The notes: a model not told the origin generated them from the letters alone. 64,000 nucleotides of DNA from an uncultured Actinomycetes bacterium (GCA_937876315.1 CALEHQ010000041.1:1-64000); one strand, 5' to 3'. Positions 43,349-54,797 are shown, numbered from the stretch's first letter. Made by a program: numbers and translations.

Positions 43349-44578
43349 TCAGTCAAGTTTGCGAATGATCTGAATGCGCTCTTCAGCGTTATTGGCATCC
43401 TCGCCCTTATCGTCGAGCAACGCCATGCGATCGGCTTCAGCTTCAGCCGCCGCTCTGTCATCCTTACGGCGAAGCGCTTCTTCGACTCCCCCGTCGGCAA
43501 TGATCTGCGCCCATTCCACAAGTGCTTCGACCATCTCAGGTTCGGGAACGACCTTTACGACCTCGCCCTTTACGAACAGATGACCACGCTTGCGCCCAGC
43601 AGCAATACCGAGATCGGCTTCGCGGGCCTCGCCGGGACCATTCACGACACAACCCATGACCGCGACCTGGATGGGAATGTTCAAATCGGTAAGCGCATCC
43701 TGTGCACGTGCAGCAACTTCGATGACATCGACTTCAGCGCGGCCACACGATGGGCATGCGATGAGATCAAGACCGCGTCGTTCGCGCAGACCAAGGCTTT
43801 CAAGCAACCAACGACCAGCGCGAACTTCTTCCACAGGATCGGCAGTGAGCGAATACCTGATGGTGTCGCCGATTCCTTCGGCCAACAACGTGGCCATGCC
43901 GGCGGTTGCCTTTACGAGCCCTGCAGGAGGCGGACCCGCCTCGGTGACACCAAGATGCAGTGGATAGTCGACCGTGTCGGCAAGCAATCGGTACGCATCA
44001 ATCATCAATGCGACGTTCGATGCCTTGACCGAAATCTTTACGTTGTCGAAACCGACCTCTTCGAAATATGCGAGTTCGCGCTTGGCTGATTCGACCATGG
44101 CTTCGGCGGTGACTTTGCCGCCACACTTCTCGTACAACTCGGGATCGAGCGAGCCACCATTCACGCCAATACGAATCGGGATGCCGCGGTCCTTCGCCTC
44201 GAGCGCAACCGCCTTGATGTGTTCGGGTCGGCGAATGTTGCCGGGGTTCAAACGCAGACCCTGAACACCCGCTTCCATCGCTTCAAGCGCTCGTCGGTAC
44301 TGATGATGAATGTCAGCGATAATCGGCAACGGCGAACGCGGAACAATGTGTGCAAGTCCTTCGGCGGCCTCTTGTTCGTTGCACGTGCAACGCACGATGT
44401 CGCAACCGGCACCAGCGAGTGCATAGATCTGTTGCAGCGTGCCTTCGACGTCGGCCGTCTTGGTGGTCGTCATCGACTGGATCGAGATTGGCGCGCCACC
44501 ACCCACGGCAACGTCACCGACATGCAACTGACGGGTTGCACGTCGTGGATACCGGGTTTGGGGGGAAAGATCGCTCAC
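43349..44578 (-). CDS. ispG: 4-hydroxy-3-methylbut-2-enyl diphosphate synthase
   Basis: 4Fe-4S enzyme converting MEcPP to HMBPP in the DXP pathway. The product is 409 aa. The cluster cysteines are in IACPSCGRAEVD and MGCVVNGPGEA, and the TIM barrel has RLNPGNIRRP and IGVNGGSLD. The C-terminal 40 residues are charged and unusual. The start is GTG at 44578, 16 nt after the protease gene. With dxr it brackets the site-2 protease, the known dxr-rseP-ispG order. Confidence 0.96.
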   Translation of the reverse strand: MSDLSPQTRYPRRATRQLHVGDVAVGGGAPISIQSMTTTKTADVEGTLQQIYALAGAGCDIVRCTCNEQEAAEGLAHIVPRSPLPIIADIHHQYRRALEAMEAGVQGLRLNPGNIRRPEHIKAVALEAKDRGIPIRIGVNGGSLDPELYEKCGGKVTAEAMVESAKRELAYFEEVGFDNVKISVKASNVALMIDAYRLLADTVDYPLHLGVTEAGPPPAGLVKATAGMATLLAEGIGDTIRYSLTADPVEEVRAGRWLLESLGLRERRGLDLIACPSCGRAEVDVIEVAARAQDALTDLNIPIQVAVMGCVVNGPGEAREADLGIAAGRKRGHLFVKGEVVKVVPEPEMVEALVEWAQIIADGGVEEALRRKDDRAAAEAEADRMALLDDKGEDANNAEERIQIIRKLD

Positions 44579-44594
44579 GGTGATGAGGTTAGGG

Positions 44595-46127
44595 CTACGG
44601 CGAGAGTTTTACGGGGTCCACGGCATCGAGATACAGCGTGGACGCGAAGAGCCCCACCATGAGCAAGACCACGATGTAGGTGACGGGCATGAGTTTGGCC
44701 ATGTTCACGCGGTAGGCCTTGCCCGAAATGCGACTGCGGATCTCTTCGTAAGTCGCAACGGCGATGTGGCCACCGTCGAACGGCAGAATCGGTGCGAGGT
44801 TGATGAGGCCGAGGAAAATGTTGACTGTCGCGAGCAGCGCAAGAACTCCGGCCCAGCCCGCCTGCTCGCCGAGTTGGGTACCGACGTTCACAATGCCGAG
44901 AAGAGACATCGGACGATCCACGTTTGAGGATGCGGATGAACTCGAGCCCGAAGAACTCCCCGATCCCGAATTCACCGGTTCGACCGATGAATTAGAAGTT
45001 GCGTCCCAAGCTCCGCCATTGGCTACCTGGGAGGCCAACTTGCTGATCCCGGAAGGCGAGAAGATGCGGCCCATTCCTTGGACCGAGCCGACAACCGTGT
45101 CACCGAATGCTCCGACGGCTTGGCCTGTTGCTTCAACGATGCCGGCATGCACCATTACCGAACCTGGGCTCACGCCGAGAAATCCGCGGAATCCATCGAC
45201 TGGCATTGCGATGGGCCCATCGATAGTCGTCGTGAAGGCGCGGTCATTACGGTCGAATGTGATCGTGACTGGACCAAGGACTCGTTGAAGTGCGGCCTGC
45301 ATTTCGGCATACGACGACACCGAAACCTCGCCAACCTTCGTGACCCGATCGCCGGGAACTAGTGGCTCGAGTGCACGTGCGCCGTCGGCATTGAGTGACC
45401 AACCGATTTTTGTGGGGAGAGAGAGTTGTTCATTGCCACGTTGCACTGTGAGTTCGCCAGCGGAACCACCTTGCGCGCGCACGATGCTCGTGAAATCGCC
45501 GAATGCACCAACGGGCTGCCCGTTGAACGCAATGATTTGATCGCCGGGCTGGAGTCCTGCATTCGCGGCAGCAGACCCTGACGAGACGGTGTCGACTTTC
45601 CACTTGTCTTTCGACAGATGTCCAAACCCGGCGAACACAACAACGAGCAGCACAAGACCCAGAACGATATTCACCATCGGGCCAGCAAGAACTACTGGCA
45701 TGCGCCGCCAATACGACTGCGCTCGGTAGGTCCGAGCCTCTTCGTCGGACTCGTCGAGTTCTTCAAGGCCATGCATGCCGATGATGCGCACATACGCTCC
45801 GGCGGGCACGAGTTTGAGGCCGTATTCAGTTTCACCGCGACGGAATGACCACACACGCGGGCCAAAGCCAATGAAAAACTCAGTGACCTTCATGCCATTG
45901 CGTTTCGCCATAAGAAAATGGCCCATTTCGTGCAGAAAGACCGACGCAACGATGGCAACAATCAATACGAACAACCAGATACGAGTAAGCGCAACCCAGC
46001 CCAGAAGCGTTAGAAGAAGTCCGAGCAGAACGAACTGGTTGCCGAATATCCGATCAAGAAAGGACGGGCGAGGAGATTCTCCCGAATCTCCCTGCTCAGT
46101 TTCGTTTGGAATTGAGGACGTTGTCAT
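44595..46127 (-). CDS. rseP: RseP/Rip1-type site-2 zinc protease
   Basis: Intramembrane M50 metalloprotease that cleaves anti-sigma factors and other membrane substrates. The product is 510 aa. Zinc motif HEMGH is at 66-70 in the second hydrophobic segment, and the second motif appears as ILPFDGGH (448-454), replacing the usual LDGG. Two PDZ-like domains lie between (about 175-245 and 250-305). A Ser/Gly-rich stretch at 370-402 has no counterpart in typical family members. The ATG overlaps the dxr stop by 1 nt (TGATG). Confidence 0.92.
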   Translation of the reverse strand: MTTSSIPNETEQGDSGESPRPSFLDRIFGNQFVLLGLLLTLLGWVALTRIWLFVLIVAIVASVFLHEMGHFLMAKRNGMKVTEFFIGFGPRVWSFRRGETEYGLKLVPAGAYVRIIGMHGLEELDESDEEARTYRAQSYWRRMPVVLAGPMVNIVLGLVLLVVVFAGFGHLSKDKWKVDTVSSGSAAANAGLQPGDQIIAFNGQPVGAFGDFTSIVRAQGGSAGELTVQRGNEQLSLPTKIGWSLNADGARALEPLVPGDRVTKVGEVSVSSYAEMQAALQRVLGPVTITFDRNDRAFTTTIDGPIAMPVDGFRGFLGVSPGSVMVHAGIVEATGQAVGAFGDTVVGSVQGMGRIFSPSGISKLASQVANGGAWDATSNSSVEPVNSGSGSSSGSSSSASSNVDRPMSLLGIVNVGTQLGEQAGWAGVLALLATVNIFLGLINLAPILPFDGGHIAVATYEEIRSRISGKAYRVNMAKLMPVTYIVVLLMVGLFASTLYLDAVDPVKLSP

Positions 46128-47323
46128 CAGCGCACCACCGAAGCGAAAGAGTTGAGTTCTTCATGAGCAATACGTCGGGCCTGCGAGTCGGCATCGATAA
46201 CTGCAGCCGCATCGGTTGCCGGGGCACCATCGTGCCGATCAAGCGTGGCAGCAATTGCTGCGGCAATGTCGCGCCATGCGATCTGGCCTTCAAGGAAGGC
46301 TTCAACCGCAACCTCGTTGGCAGCACTGATCCATGCCGGCGCGGTGCCGCCTGCTCGACCCGCCGCGTAGGCAAGGGCAAGACACGGGAATACTTCGAAA
46401 TCAGGTGGTTCAAAATCGAGACGACCAAGAGTGGTCCAGTCAATTCTTCCGAACGGAGTGGAGATGCGATCTGGCCACGCAAGCGCGTAGCCAATCGGGA
46501 GACGCATATCGGGAGTTGAAAGCTGGGCGATCGTCGATGCGTCAGTGAACTCAACCATGGAGTGCACAACTGACTGCGGGTGAACCACAACATCAATGTC
46601 ATCGAAACCGATGCCGTACCCAGCATCGCCTGCAGGTGTTCCGAAGAGTTCATGGGCTTCGATGACTTCGAGACCCTTGTTCATCAGTGTCGAAGAGTCG
46701 ATAGTGATCTTTGGACCCATGCTCCAGGTTGGATGAGCGAGGGCATTTTCAATCGTGACATTTGCGAGATCGTCAGCAGTTCGGCCACGGAATGGTCCGC
46801 CGCTCGCGGTGAGCAGCAATCGAGCAACGCGGTTCTTGTTGTCGGTGGCGCGAAGACACTGATGGATCGCGCCATGTTCGCTGTCGACAGGAACGAGCTC
46901 GGCACCGGGTGTACGGCGCGCCACCTGCACGACTGGACCAGCGGCAATGAGCGACTCTTTGTTCGCCAGTGCAAGGCGTCGGCCGGCCTCGAGCGTTGCC
47001 AGAGTTACCGACAGACCGGCAAACCCCACGACACCGTTCACGACAACATCGGCCTCAAGCGCGAGGCTCGCCATTGCGTCGCTACCAGCCCGAACTTCAA
47101 TACCTGGCAGTTCCGCTGCAATCGAGCGCGCCGCCTCGGGGTCGCTAATCGCAACAACCGAAGGGCGATAGCGACGGGCTTGTTCGATGACCACTTCTGG
47201 CTGGCGGCCGGTGGCCCCAATGGCGCTGAGTTCGAAACGGTCAGCTTCGGCTTCGATGACCTCGAGCGCCTGCGTGCCGATCGAACCGGTAGAACCAGCG
47301 AGAGCGACTCGAGTCAGCGACAT
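46127..47323 (-). CDS. dxr: 1-deoxy-D-xylulose 5-phosphate reductoisomerase
   Basis: First committed step of the DXP pathway, NADPH-dependent. The product is 398 aa. It carries GSTGSIGTQALEVI (nucleotide-binding), ALANKESLIAAG, and the metal-binding VDSEHGAIHQCL. TASGGPFRG and the DSSTLMNKGLEVIEAHELF motif follow. Start ATG at 47323, 43 nt after cdsA. Confidence 0.97.
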   Translation of the reverse strand: MSLTRVALAGSTGSIGTQALEVIEAEADRFELSAIGATGRQPEVVIEQARRYRPSVVAISDPEAARSIAAELPGIEVRAGSDAMASLALEADVVVNGVVGFAGLSVTLATLEAGRRLALANKESLIAAGPVVQVARRTPGAELVPVDSEHGAIHQCLRATDNKNRVARLLLTASGGPFRGRTADDLANVTIENALAHPTWSMGPKITIDSSTLMNKGLEVIEAHELFGTPAGDAGYGIGFDDIDVVVHPQSVVHSMVEFTDASTIAQLSTPDMRLPIGYALAWPDRISTPFGRIDWTTLGRLDFEPPDFEVFPCLALAYAAGRAGGTAPAWISAANEVAVEAFLEGQIAWRDIAAAIAATLDRHDGAPATDAAAVIDADSQARRIAHEELNSFASVVR

Positions 47324-47366
47324 GGGGTTCAGCCTACCGAGAGAGGGTGCGTGATTCCCCGCGGGA

Positions 47367-48827
47367 TCAGCCCAATCCGAAAATCTTCACCAAGTAATAG
47401 ATCGTGGGCAGGACGAACAACAGCGCATCAAATCGGTCGAGGAGACCGCCGTGCTCGGGGATGAGCGAGCCCATGTCCTTCAGACCAAGGTCACGCTTGA
47501 ACATTGACTCAGCCAAATCACCCAGTGGCGCAACGACGGCGAGGACCACCGCAACGACTAACGCCGTGCCGACACCCATCGAACTCACGCCAAGCAGGAC
47601 GACAAAAACAAAGACAGCAAGGACCGTTGCAGCCATTCCGCCAACAAGACCTTCGACAGTCTTGTTCGGAGAGATCGCACTCAACGGACTTCTTCCCATT
47701 GCCCGACCGAAGAAGAATCCACCAACGTCGGTGGCTACTGCCGCAACAACGGCTACAAGGAGAATACTTACGCCTTGAGCGGGAATGTTGACAATCAGCG
47801 CGGCGAAACTTCCAAAGACGCCCACCCAAACCACGCCGATCAGGGTGACACCGAGATTTGCGGTGGGACGAGCCCGGCCACTGGCGCTGCTCAGGTACCA
47901 AACAATGCCGAAGAGAAACGTGAGGAAGATGATCGCGGGAATCGCCGACTCACCCTTCCAGTACGCCGCAAGCGGCAACGCTGCAATTGCAGCAAGACCA
48001 AGCAACGTTGCGGGTCGGAACCCACTCTTTTGCATCGCCCCGAAGTATTCAAAACCTGCAGCGACAAGGACCACTTCAATGAGAAGTAGCGCCGGCAGGG
48101 GTCCAGCTTTGAACAACAGTGCTGCGACAATCGCCATTCCGATACCGACAGCAGCAGCTATCGGGACATTGCGCGACTTCGAGGCAACGGGCGCCGTTTC
48201 GGAATCCTTCGGTGCCGGCACGCGTTCGGCGCGGTCAGCAGCTGGAGGCGGAGGTGGCGCAGCGGCAGACGGGCCAACAAGATCGGGCGGAAGCAGGATC
48301 GCGGCCAACGGATCGACTTTTTCACGAGACGCTCGAGCAGACCGACCACGACGTGAACCGCGGCGACGAGATTGTGGGTCGAGTTCGACATCGTCGAAGT
48401 TGAGATACGCCTCGTCGGAAATGCGTTCATCGGTGTCGAGCGCCCCAAGACGTTCGACGACTACTTCTTCGGGTTCCGACGCCGCGAGATCGGCGAGAGG
48501 GTCTCCGTGATCCGTGGTGTCGTGTTCACTGCGCCAACGCGGTGTGTCGGCCATTGACGCGCGGTCCTCATCGACAGGGTTGTCGCCAATAACGACGGCA
48601 GGAACCTGACCCGTTGCCGGTTCGGTCCAGTGCGGCATTTCGTGTTCGCCCGTTGGCGGTCCCACGTTCATGACCGGCGGCGGAGGCGGCGGAAGTTCAC
48701 GCTCGGGAAGTCGAGTGGCCACGTCGGGACGGTTCGAAGCTTCGGCGATTTCATCGGCGGTGATGATCCGAACTTCTTCAGGATCACCAGGTGCTCTCGG
48801 TTCGCGGGATAGATCGTCAGAAGCCAT
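47367..48827 (-). CDS. cdsA: Phosphatidate cytidylyltransferase with long N-terminal extension
   Basis: Makes CDP-diacylglycerol for phospholipids. The product is 486 aa, about 200 more than usual. Residues 1-220 are predicted disordered, acidic and Pro-rich (ELPPPPPPVMN, ADLAASEPEE), with an Arg patch RRRGSRRGRSAR at 154-165. About eight membrane segments follow from 221. The family signature is complete: SPNKTVEGLVGG, then GDLAESMFKRDLGLKDMG and EHGGLLDRFDALL. The ATG overlaps the frr stop by 1 nt. Confidence 0.93.
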   Translation of the reverse strand: MASDDLSREPRAPGDPEEVRIITADEIAEASNRPDVATRLPERELPPPPPPVMNVGPPTGEHEMPHWTEPATGQVPAVVIGDNPVDEDRASMADTPRWRSEHDTTDHGDPLADLAASEPEEVVVERLGALDTDERISDEAYLNFDDVELDPQSRRRGSRRGRSARASREKVDPLAAILLPPDLVGPSAAAPPPPPAADRAERVPAPKDSETAPVASKSRNVPIAAAVGIGMAIVAALLFKAGPLPALLLIEVVLVAAGFEYFGAMQKSGFRPATLLGLAAIAALPLAAYWKGESAIPAIIFLTFLFGIVWYLSSASGRARPTANLGVTLIGVVWVGVFGSFAALIVNIPAQGVSILLVAVVAAVATDVGGFFFGRAMGRSPLSAISPNKTVEGLVGGMAATVLAVFVFVVLLGVSSMGVGTALVVAVVLAVVAPLGDLAESMFKRDLGLKDMGSLIPEHGGLLDRFDALLFVLPTIYYLVKIFGLG

Positions 48828-49396
48828 CAGTCCTCCATCAACTCGGTTTCTTTGGCACCCAACGCCTCGCCGATTTCGGCTTCGTGACTGTGGATGATTT
48901 TGTCGAGTTCCTTTTCAGCTCGTTCAAGTTCGTCTTTCGAAAGGTCTCCGCCCTTCTCAAGCGCTTCAAGTTCCTGGCGAGTCGAACGGCGCTGATTGCG
49001 CAGCGCAATCTTCCCGTCTTCGGCCATGTTCTTGACGACCTTCACGAGTTCTTTGCGACGCTCGCCAGTCAGGGGAGGAAACGAAAGACGAATTGAGATT
49101 CCGTCATTGCTTGGATTGAGACCAAGGTCAGACTGCTGCAACGCCTTCTCGATCGCGCCAATGGCACCTTTGTCATACGGAGTAATGAGCAACTGGCGCG
49201 CTTCAGGAACGTTGAAGCCAGCAATCTGCTGCAACGGCACTTCGGAGCCGTAGTAGTCGACCGGAATCTTTTCAACGAGCGCGGGTGCCGCACGACCCGT
49301 TCGAATCGAGGAGAAGTCCGCACGTGTGTGCGTGACGACCTTCTTCATTTTCTCGACGGTTTCTGCGAGGAGCAGATCGGCCATCTCTGATGTCAT
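48827..49396 (-). CDS. frr: Ribosome recycling factor
   Basis: Splits the post-termination ribosome with EF-G. The product is 189 aa. The motifs FSSIRTGRAAPALVEKI and IRLSFPPLTGERRKELVKVV are diagnostic. I start at ATG 49396, with GGAG 7 nt upstream; a second Met four residues later (49384) is possible. A longer upstream frame lies across the gap and pyrH and is a shadow. The gap to pyrH is 52 nt. Confidence 0.96.
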   Translation of the reverse strand: MTSEMADLLLAETVEKMKKVVTHTRADFSSIRTGRAAPALVEKIPVDYYGSEVPLQQIAGFNVPEARQLLITPYDKGAIGAIEKALQQSDLGLNPSNDGISIRLSFPPLTGERRKELVKVVKNMAEDGKIALRNQRRSTRQELEALEKGGDLSKDELERAEKELDKIIHSHEAEIGEALGAKETELMED

Positions 49397-49448
49397 CGGA
49401 ACACTCCAGGAGATATCGAAGAGAGCGACGGGGTCTCCAGCGACCGCC

Positions 49449-50974
<1,526 letters not shown>

Positions 50975-50980
50975 TGGTTT

Positions 50981-51883
50981 TCAGGACTCCTGCGTGGTTT
51001 CGTTTGCTGGATCGGTCTGCGTGATCGCCTCTTCGGCAGTCGCGCGTTCGGAAGCGATACGTGCCTCGCGGGCAGCAGCAGCTTCAGCAGCCTGACGACG
51101 AGCATCGGCCTGAGAGGCTTCATGTGCTGCTTCTTCTTCCGGCGTGCGCTCAACGACAGCGGGGCCTTCAGGAGCAACAGCGCCACGCTTGCGCGAAGCA
51201 ATGAAGCGACCTTCGTCGACGGCGTCGGCGATCACGCGAGCCATGAGGTTCGCGGAACGGATGGCATCGTCGTTACCCGGGATCACGTAGGTGATGATGT
51301 CGGGATCGCAATTGGTGTCGACCACAGCGACGATCGGGAGACCGAGCTTGTTCGCTTCGGTAACGGCGATGTCTTCCTTCTTGGTGTCGAGCACAAAGAT
51401 GGCGCTTGGAAGGCGTTCCATGTTGCGAATGCCGCCAAGGTTGCGCTCGAGCTTCTCGAGTTCGCGACTGATGAGAAGGGCTTCCTTCTTTGGCATCGCT
51501 TCGAAATCACCAGAGTCGCGCATGCGCTGGTAGTCCTTCATCTTTGCGACGCGCTTCGACATGGTTTGGAAGTTGGTAAGCATGCCGCCGAGCCAACGCT
51601 CGTTCACATAGGGCATGCCACAGCGGTCTGCATAGCTACGAACCGGATCCTGGGCTTGCTTCTTGGTGCCCACAAAAAGGATCGTGCCGCCGTCGGCGAC
51701 GAGGTCGCGCACAAAGCTGTACGCAGTTTCGATGCGGCCGAGCGTCTGCTCAAGATCAATGATGTAAATGCCATTGCGCTCGCCGTGGATGAATCGCTTC
51801 ATCTTCGGGTTCCAGCGGCGGGTCTGATGACCGAAATGCACGCCGGAATCGAGCAGTTGGCGCATAGTGACAACTGGTGCCAT
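50981..51883 (-). CDS. rpsB: 30S ribosomal protein S2
   Basis: Product of 300 aa, longer than E. coli S2 (241). The core has [28 protein letters not shown] and [11 protein letters not shown]. The last 70 residues are an Ala/Glu/Arg-rich charged helix. The ATG at 51883 has AAGGA upstream. A likely promoter and a structured leader of about 145 nt precede it. It opens the long run to proS. Confidence 0.97.
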   Translation of the reverse strand: MAPVVTMRQLLDSGVHFGHQTRRWNPKMKRFIHGERNGIYIIDLEQTLGRIETAYSFVRDLVADGGTILFVGTKKQAQDPVRSYADRCGMPYVNERWLGGMLTNFQTMSKRVAKMKDYQRMRDSGDFEAMPKKEALLISRELEKLERNLGGIRNMERLPSAIFVLDTKKEDIAVTEANKLGLPIVAVVDTNCDPDIITYVIPGNDDAIRSANLMARVIADAVDEGRFIASRKRGAVAPEGPAVVERTPEEEAAHEASQADARRQAAEAAAAREARIASERATAEEAITQTDPANETTQES

Positions 51884-52007
51884 GAGGGTGTTCCTTCCCA
51901 TCGGTTCGGAGGATCGCAGGCCCGTGCTGGCGTCTTCCCGAGTGGGAGACGACCGTGGGGTGCACGGCTGCGGGTGTGTAGAGGTATGCCAATCGGGTGA
52001 TCGACAT

Positions 52008-52025
52008 GCCCGACAGTCGTCGGGC
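52008..52025 (-). promoter_or_regulatory. Hairpin at the 5' end of the rpsB leader
   Basis: GCCCGAC pairs with GTCGGGC across a 4-nt loop, just downstream of the predicted rpsB start of transcription. A second, imperfect hairpin lies at about 51931-51951 (GTCTTCCC/GGGAGAC). Leader structures for S2 autoregulation exist in other phyla; a role here is inference. Confidence 0.4.
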
Positions 52026-52034
52026 CGGGTGCCG

Positions 52035-52064
52035 AGTGTATGGGAGGGCCGGAAAATCGGCCAA
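52035..52064 (-). promoter_or_regulatory. Candidate rpsB promoter
   Basis: On the minus strand TTGGCC (52064-52059) and TACACT (52040-52035) are 18 nt apart. The -10 resembles that of recA (TACAGT). It sits between the LytM-lipase stop and rpsB and would give a leader of about 145 nt. Confidence 0.45.
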
Positions 52065-52080
52065 CTGACCAGCCGGCGGT

Positions 52081-53775
52081 TCAGTCGGCCGGCGGAATCG
52101 GCAGCACCCCAGCCGCTATCGCGGCGCTCGCCGCAGCCACAGTTTGGCCGTATCTGATGGTTTCGGCCGTGACGAACGCCTTTGTTGCCAAGCCGAGCGA
52201 CTGACAGGTCGGGCCCATCCCGGCAACGGCAAGGCCGATTTCCCTTGTGGCTGCCGGGCTTGAGGGAAGAGTGCCGTGGGCCTCTTTCCCGATATCGGTC
52301 GGCAAAATGATGCTGGCATCAGCAGCCTGGTCGATTGCGGCGGACCCGGGCACTACAAGATCCCCCGATCCCCCGATCGCCACAAACCGGACCCCTTCGG
52401 GCATCGGCCGCTGATGAAGTTCATCAATGATCGGCGAGGTCTCCGCCAGATCAGAGATTGCAGGAAGGTGGTTGCTGAGTTCATCGGCCGCTCCGGCAGC
52501 GCGAATCTGAGACAACGCTGCTGCACCTCCAGGACTCTCACCCAGAGCAACAACGGCCGTAGCTAGCGGAGCGCCTTGTTGCGGAGACGACAGCGTGACC
52601 AATGTGTCGACCTCGGAGGGAAGCCGACTCGCGGCGCCTGAACGTTCCACCGCAAGACGAGCGACTACGCCACCTTGGGAATGGGCGACGACATCAATGG
52701 GCGTTCCCGGCTGGGCCGCCGCCACCGACTGCAGTAACGCAGATAAACGGTCAGCAGAAGTTCCGACCGACTGCTGACTGTCGAGCGAATCAAATGGGCG
52801 CGTTGCAATCGCATTCAACGGATGACTCGAAACTGAACGGGCGGCGCCTGGCGGATCCATGCCACCTCGCGGCGCCTGACCTCCTTGGTAGGAGTAGCGC
52901 ACAACATCGGTATCGGCGTATCCAAGCGATTTGGTGTCGACCTCCCACGCCGTGTTTGCGTCACTTGAAGTTCCGAGTCCGCTCACCAATACAACTATTC
53001 GCCGCGATTGGTGAACAGGTACTGGCGTTGCCGTTGGCGTGCAGGTCTTTTGATCGTGAAGCCAATTCGCGAACGCGTCAAGAGTCCGCATCGCGTGCGT
53101 GGTCGGATTCAGTTCAATGAGATAGTGCGAAACGAGCGCAGTTGTTCGCGAAGTCCACGCTGACGTCGCCGAGAGTGCAGCAGCACCGGTGTCAAGAAAG
53201 ACATCAAGCAACGTGCGTCTTTCTTGAGCGCCTAAACGTTCAAGCCCCTGATCAGTGCCAGGCACGAGACGAGCTCGTGGTCGCAACAAACCTGCGAGCA
53301 ACGCCTCGGGATCAAGGTACGTGTCGTCTTGTGCACGAACTCCGAAATGGAATGGGCCACCGGCGATGCCGATGACATCACCGGCACGCACCTGATCACC
53401 CGCAGCGACCGTGAGCGAAGCAAGAAACGAAGAACTCGTGCGCAATCCATCGGCGTGTTCGATCGTGACGTGGAGCGCGCCGCCCACCTCTCCGGCGAAG
53501 ATCACGCGCCCATCAGCTGATGCTCCGATCTGCGCACCTGCACTCGTGCCGTAATCAATGCCGCGATTTCCAGCCATCCACGGTCTAGGCGGCGGGCGAA
53601 AGCGATCAACTATTTCCGCGTCGCTTGGTGGCCGGTACTCAACCGACGTTGATGTCGCGTGCGCAATTGGCGCCGTTGTCCAAATCAACGCCGTCGAGAT
53701 CTGAGCAAGCACCAGGAAAATGCAAAGCCCGCGGGCGAAAGGATGCGCATGGAAAAACGCAGAGACTGACCGCAC
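52081..53775 (-). CDS. Secreted fusion: degenerate LytM (M23) domain and alpha/beta hydrolase
   Basis: 564 aa with a signal peptide (about 1-40, ending IAHA). Residues 65-160 match an M23/LytM beta-fold ([28 protein letters not shown]). Two zinc ligands are changed: His to Asn70 in the HxxxD motif and His to Pro141 in HxH. The mid-domain His is also missing, so peptidase activity is unlikely. Residues 255-510 form a lipase-like Ser hydrolase with Ser366 in AHSQGG, Asp472 in GSGDLVVP and His500 in KEAHG. Start GTG 53775. In other actinobacteria an M23 protein alone occupies this place between xerC and rpsB. Confidence 0.82.
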   Translation of the reverse strand: MRSVSAFFHAHPFARGLCIFLVLAQISTALIWTTAPIAHATSTSVEYRPPSDAEIVDRFRPPPRPWMAGNRGIDYGTSAGAQIGASADGRVIFAGEVGGALHVTIEHADGLRTSSSFLASLTVAAGDQVRAGDVIGIAGGPFHFGVRAQDDTYLDPEALLAGLLRPRARLVPGTDQGLERLGAQERRTLLDVFLDTGAAALSATSAWTSRTTALVSHYLIELNPTTHAMRTLDAFANWLHDQKTCTPTATPVPVHQSRRIVVLVSGLGTSSDANTAWEVDTKSLGYADTDVVRYSYQGGQAPRGGMDPPGAARSVSSHPLNAIATRPFDSLDSQQSVGTSADRLSALLQSVAAAQPGTPIDVVAHSQGGVVARLAVERSGAASRLPSEVDTLVTLSSPQQGAPLATAVVALGESPGGAAALSQIRAAGAADELSNHLPAISDLAETSPIIDELHQRPMPEGVRFVAIGGSGDLVVPGSAAIDQAADASIILPTDIGKEAHGTLPSSPAATREIGLAVAGMGPTCQSLGLATKAFVTAETIRYGQTVAAASAAIAAGVLPIPPAD

Positions 53776-53831
53776 ATCGGTCCTTCCGGTACGAAGTTGT
53801 CACCGGGGAAGGAGTGCGAGGGGTGCTCTTG

Positions 53832-54797
53832 CTAAGCGCGGGGATGAGTTGAATCGACCACTGTGCGCAATCGTTCTTTGCTCACGTGGGTGTAGTGCTG
53901 CGTGGTGGAGAGATCGGAATGTCCGAGCAATTCCTGCACCGCACGAAGATCGGCACCACCGTCGAGAAGGTGAGTCGCAAACGTGTGCCGCAACGCGTGA
54001 GGGTGGGTTGGTGATGGTGCTCGGCGGTCAAGAAGTCGACGAACATCGCGCGTACCAAGACGGGTTCCTTTGCGATTCAGGAACACGGCGTCGGAAGGGG
54101 ACGCAGCCGTTGCCATTACCCGCCGGCCATGACCGAGCCATTGCTCCAGTGCTTCGACGGCAGGCGCGCTAAGGGGAACGACGCGCTGCTTTGAACCCTT
54201 TCCCCAGACAACAACTCGACGGCGAGCGAGATCGAGATCTTCAGGACGCAAACCGCACACCTCTGAAACACGAAGGCCGCTGCCGTAGAGGAGTTCAAGG
54301 ACAGCATCGTCACGAGAACGAATCGCCGGCGGGTCATTCGCTGTCGTTCCCGGCGGGTTATCGAGAACTTGAATGAGTTCTTCGTCGCGCAGCACACGAG
54401 GAAGCCGGCCAGACGAGCCAGGAGCACTGAGCCCCGCTGAGGGATCGGCAGTGAGGTGTCCGCTGCGAACCAGCCACGAGAAATATCGGCGCAACGCCGA
54501 CGCCTTCCGGGCGATGGTGCGTCGAGCAAGGTTTCGCGTTGTCATCGCCGCGATGTAACGCCGCAACGTTGTACGGCTTACGTCATCGGGAGATGCGATG
54601 TCCTGTCGTGCAACCCATTCAACGAATTGATCGATATCACTTCTGTAGGCGCGCAGGGTCGCGGCAGACACAGAGGTAAGCGACGCCTGAAACTCGTCGA
54701 GAAACCACGCATCTGCTTCACCAGTCACAAACAAAACTGTAACGGCGAACAATGAACATTCACTTGGATGCTTGGCGATCGTGGCGCACATCGTCAT
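53832..54797 (-). CDS. xerC: Tyrosine recombinase XerC
   Basis: Site-specific recombinase for resolving chromosome dimers at dif. The product is 321 aa. The SAM-like N-terminal domain (about 27-110) precedes the catalytic domain, which shows the first Arg in GSGLRVSEVCGL, Lys in GKGSKQR, HALRHTFATHLLDGGADLR, and the final His and Tyr nucleophile in LGHSDLSTTQHYTHV. The ATG at 54797 overlaps the dprA stop (ATGA) and follows GGGGGAG; this adds about 24 residues before the usual start, and GTG at 54728 is the alternative. FtsK is at 15-17.5 kb. Confidence 0.92.
   Translation of the reverse strand: MTMCATIAKHPSECSLFAVTVLFVTGEADAWFLDEFQASLTSVSAATLRAYRSDIDQFVEWVARQDIASPDDVSRTTLRRYIAAMTTRNLARRTIARKASALRRYFSWLVRSGHLTADPSAGLSAPGSSGRLPRVLRDEELIQVLDNPPGTTANDPPAIRSRDDAVLELLYGSGLRVSEVCGLRPEDLDLARRRVVVWGKGSKQRVVPLSAPAVEALEQWLGHGRRVMATAASPSDAVFLNRKGTRLGTRDVRRLLDRRAPSPTHPHALRHTFATHLLDGGADLRAVQELLGHSDLSTTQHYTHVSKERLRTVVDSTHPRA

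Noticed and set aside
52081-53775. Active M23 endopeptidase
   Set aside because: His of HxxxD is Asn, the first His of HxH is Pro, and the mid-domain His is absent.
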